In this document: piece after piece, positions 1 through 7,602 of the stretch
How positions within the stretch are numbered: position 1 is the first letter of the stretch
Layout of the letters: each line of letters starts with the position of its first letter
NCBI GenBank assembly: GCA_027619675.1
Contig: JAQCHG010000001.1
Coordinates: 1 to 17,117 of the forward strand
Direction: 5' to 3'
DNA from: Cyanobacteriota bacterium
GTDB taxonomy: Bacteria; Cyanobacteriota; Cyanobacteriia; Phormidesmidales; Phormidesmidaceae
DNA length: 17,117 nt
The notes under the pieces: generated by a model
What the model saw: only the letters and a program-made list of their open reading frames with translations
Told to the model about the DNA's origin: nothing
The model's database searches: none
Made by a program: the position numbers and the translations under genes

Positions 1-479
1 AGAATGATGTTTTGGATCCCGGCGCGGCTCAGCAGCAGGTCCAGATCCGTGGCGTAAAAGGCTCCTTTGCCCGGTTTGTCGATCACCGCTTCCCCGTCTA
101 GCGGGGCCAATTCGGGGATGATTTCCCAGCCCGGTTCTCCCCGCACCAAAATCTTGCCGCAGGGGCCAGGGTCGCCAATGCCTGCGCCAATCTGCCGCGA
201 TCGCCAGCGCTTATTTTCGGGCAGATCCGACAAATCAGGTCGATGCCCTTCACGGGTATGGAAGATGGTGTAGCCCAGCGATCTCATCACCGCCAGCAGG
301 TTTTTCAGCGGCTCAATCGGGGCACGGGTCAGGGACAGGTCGTAGCCCATTTTGTCCACATAGCCCCCGGTGCCACAGAAGTCCGTCTGCATGTCGATGA
401 CAATCAGGGCGGTGTTTTCAGGGCGTAGATCCCCGTTGTAGGGGTAGGGATAGGGTTCAGCCTTAACGTATCGTCCCAT
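1..479 (-). CDS. Isochorismatase-fold cysteine amidohydrolase (biuret/ureidoacrylate hydrolase-like), 3' end outside window
   Basis: The frame is open from an ATG at 479 down to base 1, giving about 159 residues, the N-terminal two thirds of a protein that is usually about 220-240 aa. Visible features are [12 protein letters not shown] with the candidate catalytic Asp29, then [25 protein letters not shown] and [13 protein letters not shown]. Near the edge [15 protein letters not shown] carries the candidate catalytic Lys135 (or Lys138). The nucleophilic Cys of the Asp-Lys-Cys triad would lie about 30 residues further on, outside the window. Members of this group hydrolyse small ureido or amide compounds (biuret, ureidoacrylate) in the cytoplasm and release carbamate or ammonia; the exact substrate cannot be read here. 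An in-frame TGA lies just upstream (504-506), so 479 is the only sensible ATG. No clear Shine-Dalgarno is seen. The pentapeptide gene ends 139 bp upstream on the same strand. Confidence 0.88.
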   Translation of the reverse strand, partial: MGRYVKAEPYPYPYNGDLRPENTALIVIDMQTDFCGTGGYVDKMGYDLSLTRAPIEPLKNLLAVMRSLGYTIFHTREGHRPDLSDLPENKRWRSRQIGAGIGDPGPCGKILVRGEPGWEIIPELAPLDGEAVIDKPGKGAFYATDLDLLLSRAGIQNII

Positions 480-570
480 GGGCGTCCACCTGGGGAAACT
501 CTGTCAGGAGAATGGCATTTCCCGGAGCCTGACAAGTGTTCAGGGTGAACCAATTGCCCCCCCGCGCAGC

Positions 571-588
571 TTCCCCCCGTCGGGGGAA
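571..588. other. Stem-loop between the pentapeptide gene and the amidohydrolase gene
   Basis: TTCCCCC (571-577) pairs perfectly with GGGGGAA (582-588) around a 4-base loop. It lies downstream of the pentapeptide gene on the minus strand. In that direction no T-run follows the stem, so it is not a classical intrinsic terminator. It could stabilise the 3' end of that mRNA or be a palindromic intergenic repeat. Confidence 0.45.
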
Positions 589-618
589 AAAGTTTATGCC
601 CTAAAGCCCTAATCGCAC

Positions 619-1185
619 CTAATCGCAATCGCGGTTCTCGATCGCCCCGTCCGGCATCACCGTATTGCAAAATAGCGCCATGCTGCGGTTTACCCCCCGC
701 AGGTTGGCCCCCTTGAGGTTGGCCCCCTTTAGGTTAGCGGTACCCAATTTCACGCTCAGCATGACCGCCCCCTCCAGGTTGGCCTCAGAGAGGTCGGCAT
801 CCAGCAGATTCACCTGGGTCATTTCGGCGTTGCTGAGGTTGGCCCCCCGCAAAATGGCCTGGGGCATTTGTGCCCCGTTCATCTGGGAGCCGCTGAGGTC
901 TGCCCCCGTCAGGTTGGCTTCATCCAAATAGGCCAGCATTAAGTTGGCTTTTTTGAGGCTGGTTCCCGCGAGGTTGGCTCGGGTCAAGGTGGCCACCTTG
1001 AGGTTAGAGCCATCCAGCACTAAACCGCTGAGGTCCGCTTCCGTCAAGATGCACACCGGGCAATCGTTGGTATCCCGCAGGAGATCCACATCTTCTGGAA
1101 TGGCGGCCCAGGTGGGGGTGGCCCAACCCAACCAGGTGAAGGCGGTCAAGGCAGTCACAATCAGGGCCAGCAGTGTGCGTCTCAT
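619..1185 (-). CDS. Exported pentapeptide-repeat protein, probable thylakoid-lumen or periplasmic
   Basis: 188 aa from the ATG at 1185. The reading frame can be extended 13 codons further up, but the extension (MGQWDRRGKDNDR) is hydrophilic, whereas starting at MRRTLLALIVTALTAF gives a clean Sec signal peptide ending near TPTWA, and AAGGA lies about 10 bases upstream. After the signal come a Cys pair (NDCPVC) and then about 20 tandem A(D/N)LXX units such as ADLSG, ANLTG, ANLKG and ANLRG, which fold as a right-handed quadrilateral beta helix. The C-terminus ends in LFCNTVMPDGAIENRDC, a tail typical of cyanobacterial pentapeptide proteins, whose Cys residues may form disulfides. Biochemical role is unknown for most of this family. 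It sits 197 bp downstream of mutY on the same strand. Confidence 0.87.
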   Translation of the reverse strand: MRRTLLALIVTALTAFTWLGWATPTWAAIPEDVDLLRDTNDCPVCILTEADLSGLVLDGSNLKVATLTRANLAGTSLKKANLMLAYLDEANLTGADLSGSQMNGAQMPQAILRGANLSNAEMTQVNLLDADLSEANLEGAVMLSVKLGTANLKGANLKGANLRGVNRSMALFCNTVMPDGAIENRDCD

Positions 1186-1314
1186 GCGGTCATTGTCCTT
1201 CCCACGACGGTCCCATTGTCCCATCCCATCGCCCTTTACCCATTACTCCTGAGGATAGAATCCAGCGCTGGCTATCCTGCTGCTGCCGGATGCCCTGTCT
1301 CCAATCTGCGCATT

Positions 1315-1362
1315 TGGGAATCTGAGGATCTGGGGATCTCAGCATCTGGGGATCTCAGCATC
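1315..1362. repeat. Octamer tandem repeat between mutY and the pentapeptide gene
   Basis: Six consecutive 8-base units with pattern TNNGNATC: TGGGAATC, TGAGGATC, TGGGGATC, TCAGCATC, TGGGGATC, TCAGCATC. The last four are an exact duplication of a 16-base unit (1331-1346 and 1347-1362). It lies 21 bp beyond the mutY stop codon and about 130 bp upstream of the pentapeptide gene start, both on the minus strand. Confidence 0.8.
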
Positions 1363-1382
1363 TGAACTCTAAACCTGCCCCC

Positions 1383-2471
1383 TCAAGAGGGGTGAGCGCC
1401 GTGCCAAACGCCAGCAGCTTGCAGGGCGGCGATGATGGTGCCGTTGGCCTTGGGAAATGGAAACTGGTCTAAATCCGCCAGGGCCACCCAGCGCACCTCT
1501 TCACACTCAATTGGCTGGGGCTCACCGCCCACATGGCGGCAGTGGAACACATTCAGGGTGACTTTGAAATGGGTGTAGGCGTGGTCGAGGGTCATGAGGC
1601 GATCGCCCACCTCCACCTCAATCGCCAGCTCCTCCTGCAACTCTCGCCGGATGCAGTCCTCCACCGATTCCCCCGGCTCAATTTTGCCGCCGGGAAATTC
1701 CCACAGCCCCCCTAAGAGCCCCGATTGCAGGCGGCGATCGATGAGCACTTGGCCCGCCTGATTCCACACCACGGCCACGCCAATTTGCTTGTGGGGCAGG
1801 GGTCCTCGGCTCTCAGTCATGGGTAACTCCGATTGCAGGTTGTGGGCGTAGGCCCGGCACTGTGGCTGCCAAGGGCAGAGCAAACAGGCGGGGCGGTGGC
1901 GGGTGCAGAGGGTCGCCCCCAAATCCATCAGCGCTTGGTTAAAGTCCCGCGCGGTGGCAGCGGGCAACAGGGTTTCCGACAGTTGCCACAGCAGGGCCAA
2001 GGCCCGATTGGGGGGGCGATCTAGCCCCACCAACCGGGCCAGAATCCGTTTTACATTACCATCCAAAATCGCCACGGGCTGGCCATAGGCGGCACTCAAA
2101 ATACCGCCAGCGGTGGTGCGGCCGATGCCGGGTAGGGCCACCGCCGCCTCAAAGTCTTGGGGAAAGTGGCCTCCGTGCTGGGCGACGATCGCCTGGGCGG
2201 CCCGATGCAGGTTGCGGGCACGGGCATAGTAGCCCAGCCCTTCCCAAGCTTTGAGCACCTGCTGCTGGTCGGCGGCGGCCAGGGCCTCCACGGTGGGAAA
2301 CCGCTGCAACCAGCGGCTGTAGTAGGGCAGCACCGTCTTCACCTGGGTCTGTTGCAGCATGATTTCCGAGATCCAAATGGCGTAGGGATCGCGGGTGCGT
2401 CGCCAGGGCAAGTCACGGCCCTGGGCGCGATACCAGGTCAGGAGGCGCGATCGCAGCGCCTCTATATCCAT
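1383..2471 (-). CDS. mutY: A/G-specific adenine DNA glycosylase MutY with Nudix-type C-terminal domain
   Basis: 362 aa. It removes adenine mispaired with 8-oxoguanine in base-excision repair. The start is placed at the ATG at 2471 because the protein then opens with MDIEALRSRLLTWYRAQGR, the normal MutY N-terminus; the open frame above it would run antisense into purE. Catalytic Glu36 is in ISEIMLQQTQ. The helix-hairpin-helix is LPGIGRTTAGGIL (113-125) and catalytic Asp137 is in ILDGNVKR. The [4Fe-4S] ligands Cys189, Cys196, Cys199 and Cys205 have the family spacing C-X6-C-X2-C-X5-C. From about residue 225 a MutT-like domain follows; its Nudix box GKIEPGE-X7-RELQEELAI keeps all the acidic residues and differs from consensus only by Ala for the last Gly. 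It is divergent from purE, with starts 135 bp apart. Confidence 0.95.
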   Translation of the reverse strand: MDIEALRSRLLTWYRAQGRDLPWRRTRDPYAIWISEIMLQQTQVKTVLPYYSRWLQRFPTVEALAAADQQQVLKAWEGLGYYARARNLHRAAQAIVAQHGGHFPQDFEAAVALPGIGRTTAGGILSAAYGQPVAILDGNVKRILARLVGLDRPPNRALALLWQLSETLLPAATARDFNQALMDLGATLCTRHRPACLLCPWQPQCRAYAHNLQSELPMTESRGPLPHKQIGVAVVWNQAGQVLIDRRLQSGLLGGLWEFPGGKIEPGESVEDCIRRELQEELAIEVEVGDRLMTLDHAYTHFKVTLNVFHCRHVGGEPQPIECEEVRWVALADLDQFPFPKANGTIIAALQAAGVWHGAHPS

Positions 2472-2606
2472 GCCCGCTAACCAATCCGATCCAGTTATTG
2501 CCAAGGGGTTGAGGGAAAGGGGGTCAAGCAAAAGGGGAGCGGGGAAAGGAGGCGGGGAACCGTCAACCGCCAAGATAAATACTGTCCCCTTTCTCAGTGA
2601 TTTCCT

Positions 2607-3137
2607 ATGTCTACCACCCCTGCGACGCCTGTAATCGGCATCATCATGGGCAGCGACTCTGATCTGCCCACCATGGAGGCGGCGATCTCCGTCTGCGAAG
2701 ACTTCAACGTGGCCCATGAAGTGGCGATCGTCTCGGCCCACCGCACCCCCGAGCGCATGGTGACCTATGCCCAACAGGCCCATCAGCGGGGCCTCAAGGT
2801 GATCATTGCCGGAGCTGGCGGGGCGGCCCATCTAGCGGGCATGGTGGCCGCCCTGTCCCCCCTGCCTGTGATTGGGGTGCCCGTCCAGAGCCGTGCCCTC
2901 AGTGGCGTGGATTCCCTGTATTCCATCGTGCAAATGCCGGGGGGCATTCCAGTGGCAACCGTGGCGATCGGTAATGCCAAAAATGCAGGGCTGCTGGCGG
3001 TGCAAATCCTCGCCAGTCACGACCCCGACCTGCTAGCCCAGGTGCAACGCTATCGCCAAGATTTAGCCACCCAGGTCCTCGACAAGCAAACCCGCCTGGA
3101 TGACCAGGGCTATCGCCACTACCTAGCCCAGATGTAA
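2607..3137 (+). CDS. purE: N5-carboxyaminoimidazole ribonucleotide mutase PurE
   Basis: 176 aa, a usual length for class I PurE. It converts N5-CAIR to CAIR in de novo purine synthesis, downstream of PurK. Visible motifs are [11 protein letters not shown] (11-21, phosphate and ribose binding), SAHRTP with the catalytic His45, [11 protein letters not shown] (69-79) and PVIGVPVQS. The start ATG at 2607 follows a pyrimidine-rich stretch with no Shine-Dalgarno, which is common in cyanobacteria. The motifs begin about ten residues in, as expected. The 135-bp spacer shared with mutY must hold both promoters; GATAAAT at 2574-2580 is a possible -10 for purE but has no matching -35. The TAA stop runs directly into a short tandem repeat. 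Confidence 0.95.
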   Translation: MSTTPATPVIGIIMGSDSDLPTMEAAISVCEDFNVAHEVAIVSAHRTPERMVTYAQQAHQRGLKVIIAGAGGAAHLAGMVAALSPLPVIGVPVQSRALSGVDSLYSIVQMPGGIPVATVAIGNAKNAGLLAVQILASHDPDLLAQVQRYRQDLATQVLDKQTRLDDQGYRHYLAQM

Positions 3138-3180
3138 TGGGTTGGTCATGGGTTGGAATGGGTTGGAACGGATTGGAACG
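3137..3180. repeat. Short tandem repeat abutting the purE stop codon
   Basis: Four imperfect units of 10-12 bases built on ATGGGTTGGA: ATGGGTTGGTC (3137-3147), ATGGGTTGGA (3148-3157), ATGGGTTGGAAC (3158-3169) and GGATTGGAACG (3170-3180). It begins in the last base of the purE stop codon. No stem-loop or terminator is visible here; the following bases to about 3300 show nothing I can assign. Confidence 0.7.
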
Positions 3181-3315
3181 TTAAGAACTTTCCAGAAATT
3201 CCGGCATCCCCATCCCTTACCGCCATAATCCCTTCCAGACATCCTGCAACACAGCCACCAATTGTCGTTGGTATGTGGTAACAACCCACCCATCCTGGGG
3301 GTAGCACCACGAAGT

Positions 3316-3357
3316 GTATAGGCTGATACAACTCATCAGCTCCAGACTTGGTGGAAT
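3316..3357 (+). promoter_or_regulatory. NtcA-activated promoter of amt (NtcA box plus -10)
   Basis: GTA-N8-TAC at 3316-3329 (GTATAGGCTGATAC) is a full match to the NtcA operator and is palindromic for four bases on each side. Twenty-two bases downstream lies TGGAAT (3352-3357), four of six bases of the -10 consensus. A box centred about 41 bases before transcription start with a -10 some 22 bases after it is the known class II NtcA promoter layout. The start would be near 3364. NtcA is the CRP-family regulator that activates nitrogen-assimilation genes when 2-oxoglutarate rises, which fits an ammonium permease downstream. Confidence 0.75.
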
Positions 3358-3363
3358 CGTGTG

Positions 3364-3618
3364 TACTCGCGGTGTTCGGTTATTTGGGCGCGATTAAACG
3401 GTCATCCCCCTGGGATTAGCCGGACTGTCAAGGCCAAGACCGGGCAGATCACTGGGTTAGTTAATTTCTCAGTGCCATCTGCATCCGTTGACCTGAAGGC
3501 TTTCAGGGGCTCCTTGCACAGGCAACCCATAGTCTCATTGAGGTTGTGAGGTTGGCCGTCAACGATTTGTAGAGGCTGTGTTTGCTGTCTGAATTGTGTT
3601 GAAGGGACGTTTGTCGAG
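3364..3618 (+). other. Predicted long 5' leader of amt
   Basis: If transcription starts about 41 bases after the centre of the NtcA box, amt has a leader of about 255 nt. It contains a small perfect stem CCTGAA/TTCAGG (3492-3497 with 3502-3507, loop GGCT). AGGGA (3603-3607) lies 11 bases before the start codon as a weak ribosome-binding site. I found no glutamine-riboswitch consensus and no convincing leader ORF. Confidence 0.4.
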
Positions 3619-5085
3619 ATGTCTAGACTAGTTTTGCGTAAACGGACCAAGGGTAGGAGACGACAAAGCTCCTCCTTTTGGAATGCTAATGTGCCTGATT
3701 TTGCAGGCGCGATTCAAGGCTTTTTCGGAAAGCGGTTTTCTTGGATTTGGGCCGCCTGTGTTCCCCTCGCCATTGCCTTGGTCATGGGATGGGGACTCGC
3801 TGCCCATGCTCAGGATGAACCCCTCACCGCCGAAGATGTTCAAACCGTCTTGGACAACATCTGGATTACCGTAGCTGCGGTGCTGGTAATCTTCATGAAC
3901 GCTGGTTTCGGGATGCTAGAAACCGGCTTCTGCCGCCAGAAGAATGCGGTCAATATTCTGGCCAAGAACCTGATTGTGTTTGCGCTAGCCACTATCGCCT
4001 TTTGGGCCATCGGGTTCTCCTTCTTGGCAGGCACCTCCTCAGGTTTCATCGGTTTGGGCGGGTACTTCCTGTCCGGCAGCCCTGAGGTTTATGGCCTCGA
4101 AGAAGGGACTGGCCTGACGGTGCCAGTCTTCTTCCTGTTCCAAGCTGCCTTTGCGGCCACGGCTGCCACCATCGTGTCTGGGGCTGTGGCTGAGCGGATC
4201 AAGTTCGTTGACTTCTTGATCTTTAGCCTCCTGCTGACCGGGATTTCTTACCCCATCTCCGCTAGCTGGGGCTGGAACGGTGGCGGTTGGCTCTACGCCA
4301 TGGGCTTCTCCGACTTCGCGGGTTCTACCATCGTTCACTCTGTGGGCGGTTGGGCTGCTCTGATGGGGGCTGCTTTCCTCGGGCCTCGTATCGGCAAGTA
4401 CCAAGATGGTCAGGTCAATGCGATTCCTGGCCACAACATGAGCATTGCCATGTTGGGCTGTCTAATCCTGTGGATTGGCTGGTTTGGTTTCAACCCAGGT
4501 TCTGAGCTGGCTGCTAGCACTGCGGTGCCTTACATTGCGGTGACCACTAACTTGGCAGCGGCAGCCGGTGGGATTTCCGCCACCTTGACTGCTTGGGTGC
4601 TGAGCGGTAAGCCTGACCTCTCCATGATCATCAACGGTATTTTGGCTGGCTTGGTGGCCATTACCGCTGGCTGTGCTGGGGTCAGCTACTTGGGCGCTGT
4701 GGTCATCGGTCTGATCGGCGGTGTGTTGGTCGTGTTCTCCGTTGGCTTCTTTGACAGCATCAAGATTGACGACCCCGTGGGTGCCATCTCGGTTCACTTG
4801 GTGAACGGGGTTTGGGGTACTCTCGCTGTCGGTCTGTTCAGCATGGAATCTGGTCTATTCTACGGGGCTGGCTTTGGCCAACTCGGCGTTCAGATTCTTG
4901 GGGTTCTCGCCTACGGTATTTTCACCGTCGTGATGAGCGGCATCTTCTGGATGGTGCTGAAGGCCACCCTGGGTATCCGTGTCGAGCCCGAAGAGGAGAT
5001 GAAAGGTCTGGATATCTCTGAGCACGGCATGGAAGCCTACAGCGGTTTCCTCAAGGACACCAGCGACATGGGCAGCGTTTCCTAA
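3619..5085 (+). CDS. amt: Ammonium transporter, Amt/Mep/Rh family
   Basis: 488 aa. An integral membrane ammonium permease acting as a homotrimer in the cytoplasmic membrane. The first 64 residues hold an Arg-rich n-region and one hydrophobic segment ending in AAHA|QDE, a likely signal peptide as in other Amt proteins. About eleven membrane helices follow, beginning [21 protein letters not shown]. Landmarks are Asp232 in [10 protein letters not shown], and the pore twin histidines His240 (IVHSVGG) and His393 (VHLVNGVWG). The cytoplasmic tail [20 protein letters not shown] carries the conserved surface used in PII (GlnK/GlnB) and inter-subunit regulation. Codon choice is richer in GCT, GGT and TTG than in neighbouring genes and resembles psaD, suggesting high expression. 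It stands alone between an NtcA promoter and a strong terminator. The closest subtype (amt1 or another paralogue) cannot be settled here. Confidence 0.95.
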   Translation: MSRLVLRKRTKGRRRQSSSFWNANVPDFAGAIQGFFGKRFSWIWAACVPLAIALVMGWGLAAHAQDEPLTAEDVQTVLDNIWITVAAVLVIFMNAGFGMLETGFCRQKNAVNILAKNLIVFALATIAFWAIGFSFLAGTSSGFIGLGGYFLSGSPEVYGLEEGTGLTVPVFFLFQAAFAATAATIVSGAVAERIKFVDFLIFSLLLTGISYPISASWGWNGGGWLYAMGFSDFAGSTIVHSVGGWAALMGAAFLGPRIGKYQDGQVNAIPGHNMSIAMLGCLILWIGWFGFNPGSELAASTAVPYIAVTTNLAAAAGGISATLTAWVLSGKPDLSMIINGILAGLVAITAGCAGVSYLGAVVIGLIGGVLVVFSVGFFDSIKIDDPVGAISVHLVNGVWGTLAVGLFSMESGLFYGAGFGQLGVQILGVLAYGIFTVVMSGIFWMVLKATLGIRVEPEEEMKGLDISEHGMEAYSGFLKDTSDMGSVS

Positions 5086-5170
5086 CGTTCCCCTACATCA
5101 GGCAAGCGCTGAGGCCACGGCCTGAGATGCTCCTGGGTTCTGTAACCCATACCCTCGTCTGAGGGATATC

Positions 5171-5199
5171 AAAGCCCTGAAGCATAGCTTCAGGGCTTT
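5171..5199 (+). terminator. Intrinsic terminator of amt
   Basis: A perfect 13-bp stem, AAAGCCCTGAAGC (5171-5183) with GCTTCAGGGCTTT (5187-5199), loop ATA, followed by GGTCTTTT. It lies 85 bp after the amt stop codon. The A/T flanks of the stem and the trailing T residues fit a terminator. Two weaker stems precede it: TGGGTT/AACCCA (5134-5149) and CCCTC/GAGGG. Confidence 0.8.
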
Positions 5200-5437
5200 G
5201 GTCTTTTGGCCCCACACCCCTGGCTGGGGCGATCGCCAGGGCTAGCGTGGAAATTGGTAACAAATGCTTAACCCCGGTATCGACAGGCTGCTAGGGTGGC
5301 GTTATCGCCGTATTATGGGGCGAACCGTTGGGGTTAGCGGGGCTAGGGCCGTTATCGGCACCAGGACTGCCTGACTCCCGGCCTTGTCCTCAGTTGCGGT
5401 ATGGCAACTTACACTCCTTGGGCCGACCCTTCTGTCC
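5200..5437 (+). promoter_or_regulatory. Upstream region of the DICT histidine kinase gene
   Basis: This spacer contains a HIP1 site (5229-5236) and a possible -10 TATTAT (5311-5316) without a -35 at normal distance. GTAACAAATGCTTAAC (from 5258) resembles an NtcA box only loosely, because the second half-site is not TAC at the right spacing. No terminator or repeat is seen. Confidence 0.25.
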
Positions 5438-7492
5438 ATGAGCAATTCGGCTTCCGTTGTGGAAGAACTGTTGGGCCAAATTCCCCAACTGCGATCGCAA
5501 CTCTTTTTCAAAACTTCTCTGACCGCCCTCTCCCACGCCATGGAGGACCAAGTTTTGGCGGGGACGATGGAGCATCCGCTGGTGATTGCCAGCTTTCAGC
5601 AAGCTCGCTTTTATCGTCAAGAGGCGAACCGCTACCAGCGCATTGCCCAACTGACGGACCAGGTATACGTGCTGTCGGCGGCGGGGACGGGCTTTCACCA
5701 CAGCTCTGATCAGTACGAAACCATCGCCTTCACCGACGATGACGGCTTGACGGAAGAATGGCACCTGGTGGTGTTGGGCACCGATTACAGCGCCTGCTTA
5801 ATTTGTCGCGAACGGACGCCAGCCCCTTTGGTGGAGCGGGGACCGACAGGACCCGCCATTGAGCAAACCCGACGCTTTGAGGGCATCTGGACCCAGGATC
5901 GGCGGGTCACCCAGCAGGCAGCCCAGTTACTGTGCGATCGCATCCTTGCCTATCGCCCCGAGTTGGCCCCGAAACTGACCCAAGTCAAGGACCGTTATCT
6001 CACCCAGCTCGCCGAGCCAGAGGATTTGGATGATTTGGGGTTGGGTACCGATCCCTTCACCCAGCGGTTAGTCACCTACCTGCAAGCGGGTCAATATAAG
6101 CTGTTGAAAACCTACAAGGCGATCGCCAACCAAGAGCGGCGGGAGCGGCTGGTGAACTCCATCACGGCGGCGATTCGGCGATCGCTGAACCCTTCAGAAA
6201 TCTTTCGCATCGCCGTGGACGAACTGGGGCAGGCCCTCCAAGCCTGTCGCTGCATCGTCTATCGCTATCACACGGCTGAAGCGGTCGTTCCCATCCACCA
6301 CGAACACCGCCTACCGGACGTGGACTCCCTGCTGAATCAGGCTTGGCCCCTGGTGGACAACCCCCTGGTGCAGCGGCTACGGCGCGATCGCGAACCCCTA
6401 GCCATCCCAGACACCCAGGCCCCGGATGCTGAGTTAAAAGCAGAGTTAGCCACCCTCCAAACCTGGATCGAGCCCTGGCAGATTCGGGCTTGGCTGTTGG
6501 TGCCCTTGGTGTACCAACAACGGCTGTTGGGGGTCATTGAAATCCACCACTGCCAAAGCAGCGCCTACCCCTGGAATGACGACGATGTGGCCCTGGTGGA
6601 GGCGGTCGCCGCCCAGCTCAGCGTCGCCATCATCCAGGCCGATGCCTACGCCCACCTCCAGGACCTCAACCAGCAGCTTGCCGCCCTAGAAAGCACCCGC
6701 AGCAACCTGATTGCCATTACAGGGCACGAATTGCGCACCCCCCTCTCCACCATCCAGGTGTGTTTAGAAAGCCTGGAGTCAGAGCCGGATATGCCGCCAG
6801 AACTGCGATCGGTGATGCTCACCTCCGCCCTCAACGATGCCGAGCGGATGCGCAAACTGGTGCAGGACTTCCTCACCCTGTCGCGGTTAGAAAGCGGGCG
6901 CATCGAGTGGAACCTAGAGTCCCTCGCCATTGGCGAATGTATTGACCTGGCCATCAGTAGCGTACAAGCCCGCTATGGCGGCGATGGCAACTACCCCAAC
7001 CTGGAGGTAACGCTGCCCGAGCGCCTACCCCTGGTGCGGGCCGATGGGGAATGGGTGGTGGAGGTGATTGTGAAACTGCTGGATAACGCCTGCAAATTCA
7101 CCGACCCCGACGGCCAAATCACCATCCAGGCCCAGGTGCAGGGGGAAAGCCAGTTGCAGGTGACCATTGTGGACACGGGGCGGGGCATCGAGCCCCACCG
7201 CCTCGAAACGGTGTTCGATCGCTTCTACCAAGAGGAGGGGGCCTTACGCCGCACCACCGGAGGCACGGGGCTGGGGCTGGCCATGTGCCGCCAAATTATT
7301 GAGGGGCTACAGGGCCATATCTGGGCCACCTCAGAGGGCAAAAACAAAGGCAGTCAATTTCACTTCACCCTGCCCTTGGCGGAGGGGCGAGGTGCCCTCA
7401 CCGCTGACGCCGATCGCCCCCCGGCTTCCCCCCCAACCCCAGTCGCCAAACGGCGCAAGCGCGATCGCCAGAACCCGCTCCTGCTGGAGTAA
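5438..7492 (+). CDS. Sensor histidine kinase with DICT and GAF domains
   Basis: 684 aa from the ATG at 5438; a TTG 18 codons upstream (5384) keeps the frame open, but the added residues look unrelated to a DICT start. Residues about 10-150 (FFKTSLTALSHAMEDQVLAG onward) match the DICT domain seen in cyanobacterial diguanylate cyclases and two-component proteins. A linker leads to a GAF domain at about 237-402. I see no Cys-His pair in it of the kind that binds a bilin, so chromophore binding is not indicated. A short coiled coil joins to HisKA with phospho-acceptor His430 (GHELRTPLS). HATPase_c has the N box LLDNACKF (Asn550), G1 DTGRGIE and G2 GGTGLGLA. The C-terminal 30 residues are Pro/Arg/Lys-rich and probably disordered. 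There is no membrane segment, so it is cytoplasmic. No response regulator lies next to it. Stimulus and partner are unknown. Confidence 0.88.
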   Translation: MSNSASVVEELLGQIPQLRSQLFFKTSLTALSHAMEDQVLAGTMEHPLVIASFQQARFYRQEANRYQRIAQLTDQVYVLSAAGTGFHHSSDQYETIAFTDDDGLTEEWHLVVLGTDYSACLICRERTPAPLVERGPTGPAIEQTRRFEGIWTQDRRVTQQAAQLLCDRILAYRPELAPKLTQVKDRYLTQLAEPEDLDDLGLGTDPFTQRLVTYLQAGQYKLLKTYKAIANQERRERLVNSITAAIRRSLNPSEIFRIAVDELGQALQACRCIVYRYHTAEAVVPIHHEHRLPDVDSLLNQAWPLVDNPLVQRLRRDREPLAIPDTQAPDAELKAELATLQTWIEPWQIRAWLLVPLVYQQRLLGVIEIHHCQSSAYPWNDDDVALVEAVAAQLSVAIIQADAYAHLQDLNQQLAALESTRSNLIAITGHELRTPLSTIQVCLESLESEPDMPPELRSVMLTSALNDAERMRKLVQDFLTLSRLESGRIEWNLESLAIGECIDLAISSVQARYGGDGNYPNLEVTLPERLPLVRADGEWVVEVIVKLLDNACKFTDPDGQITIQAQVQGESQLQVTIVDTGRGIEPHRLETVFDRFYQEEGALRRTTGGTGLGLAMCRQIIEGLQGHIWATSEGKNKGSQFHFTLPLAEGRGALTADADRPPASPPTPVAKRRKRDRQNPLLLE

Positions 7493-7602
7493 AGCCCCAC
7501 CTGAGAGGTCGTCTGAAGAACTGTTACACTTCCTCAATAAGTCGATAAACTCATCCAGACCCGGTGATAGGATGCCGTCAAAACGGTTGAGAGATAGCAT
7601 TC
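7493..7602 (+). promoter_or_regulatory. psaD promoter/leader region
   Basis: The 110-bp gap between the kinase gene and psaD must contain the psaD promoter unless the two are cotranscribed. GTTACACT (7523-7530) matches one half of the HLR1 direct repeat bound by RpaB at photosystem genes, but the second half-site is poor. GATAAA (7544-7549) is a possible -10. There is no strong Shine-Dalgarno before the ATG; the bases before it read GAGAGATAGCATTC. Confidence 0.3.

Noticed and set aside
665..1252. Plus-strand open frames opposite the pentapeptide gene
   Set aside because: Their proteins are rich in RLA/RLAP repeats that simply mirror the A(D/N)LXX codons on the other strand; a regular repeat gene keeps the antisense frame open.
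2472..2831. 120-codon upstream extension of the mutY reading frame
   Set aside because: It runs antisense through purE, has no glycosylase homology, and the normal MutY N-terminus begins at the ATG at 2471.
3361..3549. 62-codon open frame in the amt leader
   Set aside because: Its GTG start falls at or before the predicted transcription start, it has no ribosome-binding site and the protein resembles nothing known.
3480..3620. Glutamine riboswitch in the amt leader
   Set aside because: A CCGTTGACC-like start and a small stem drew attention, but the conserved core of glnA-type motifs is not present.
5258..5273. Possible NtcA box upstream of the histidine kinase
   Set aside because: GTAACAAATGCTTAAC does not fit GTA-N8-TAC; the second half-site is wrong and shifted.
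5384..5437. TTG start 18 codons above the histidine kinase ATG
   Set aside because: The extra residues do not look like a DICT N-terminus and no ribosome-binding site precedes the TTG; kept only as an alternative.
6146..6690. GAF domain of the kinase as a bilin-binding photoreceptor
   Set aside because: No Cys-His pair at the usual position; the only nearby match is reversed (His-His-Cys), so light sensing through a bilin is not supported.
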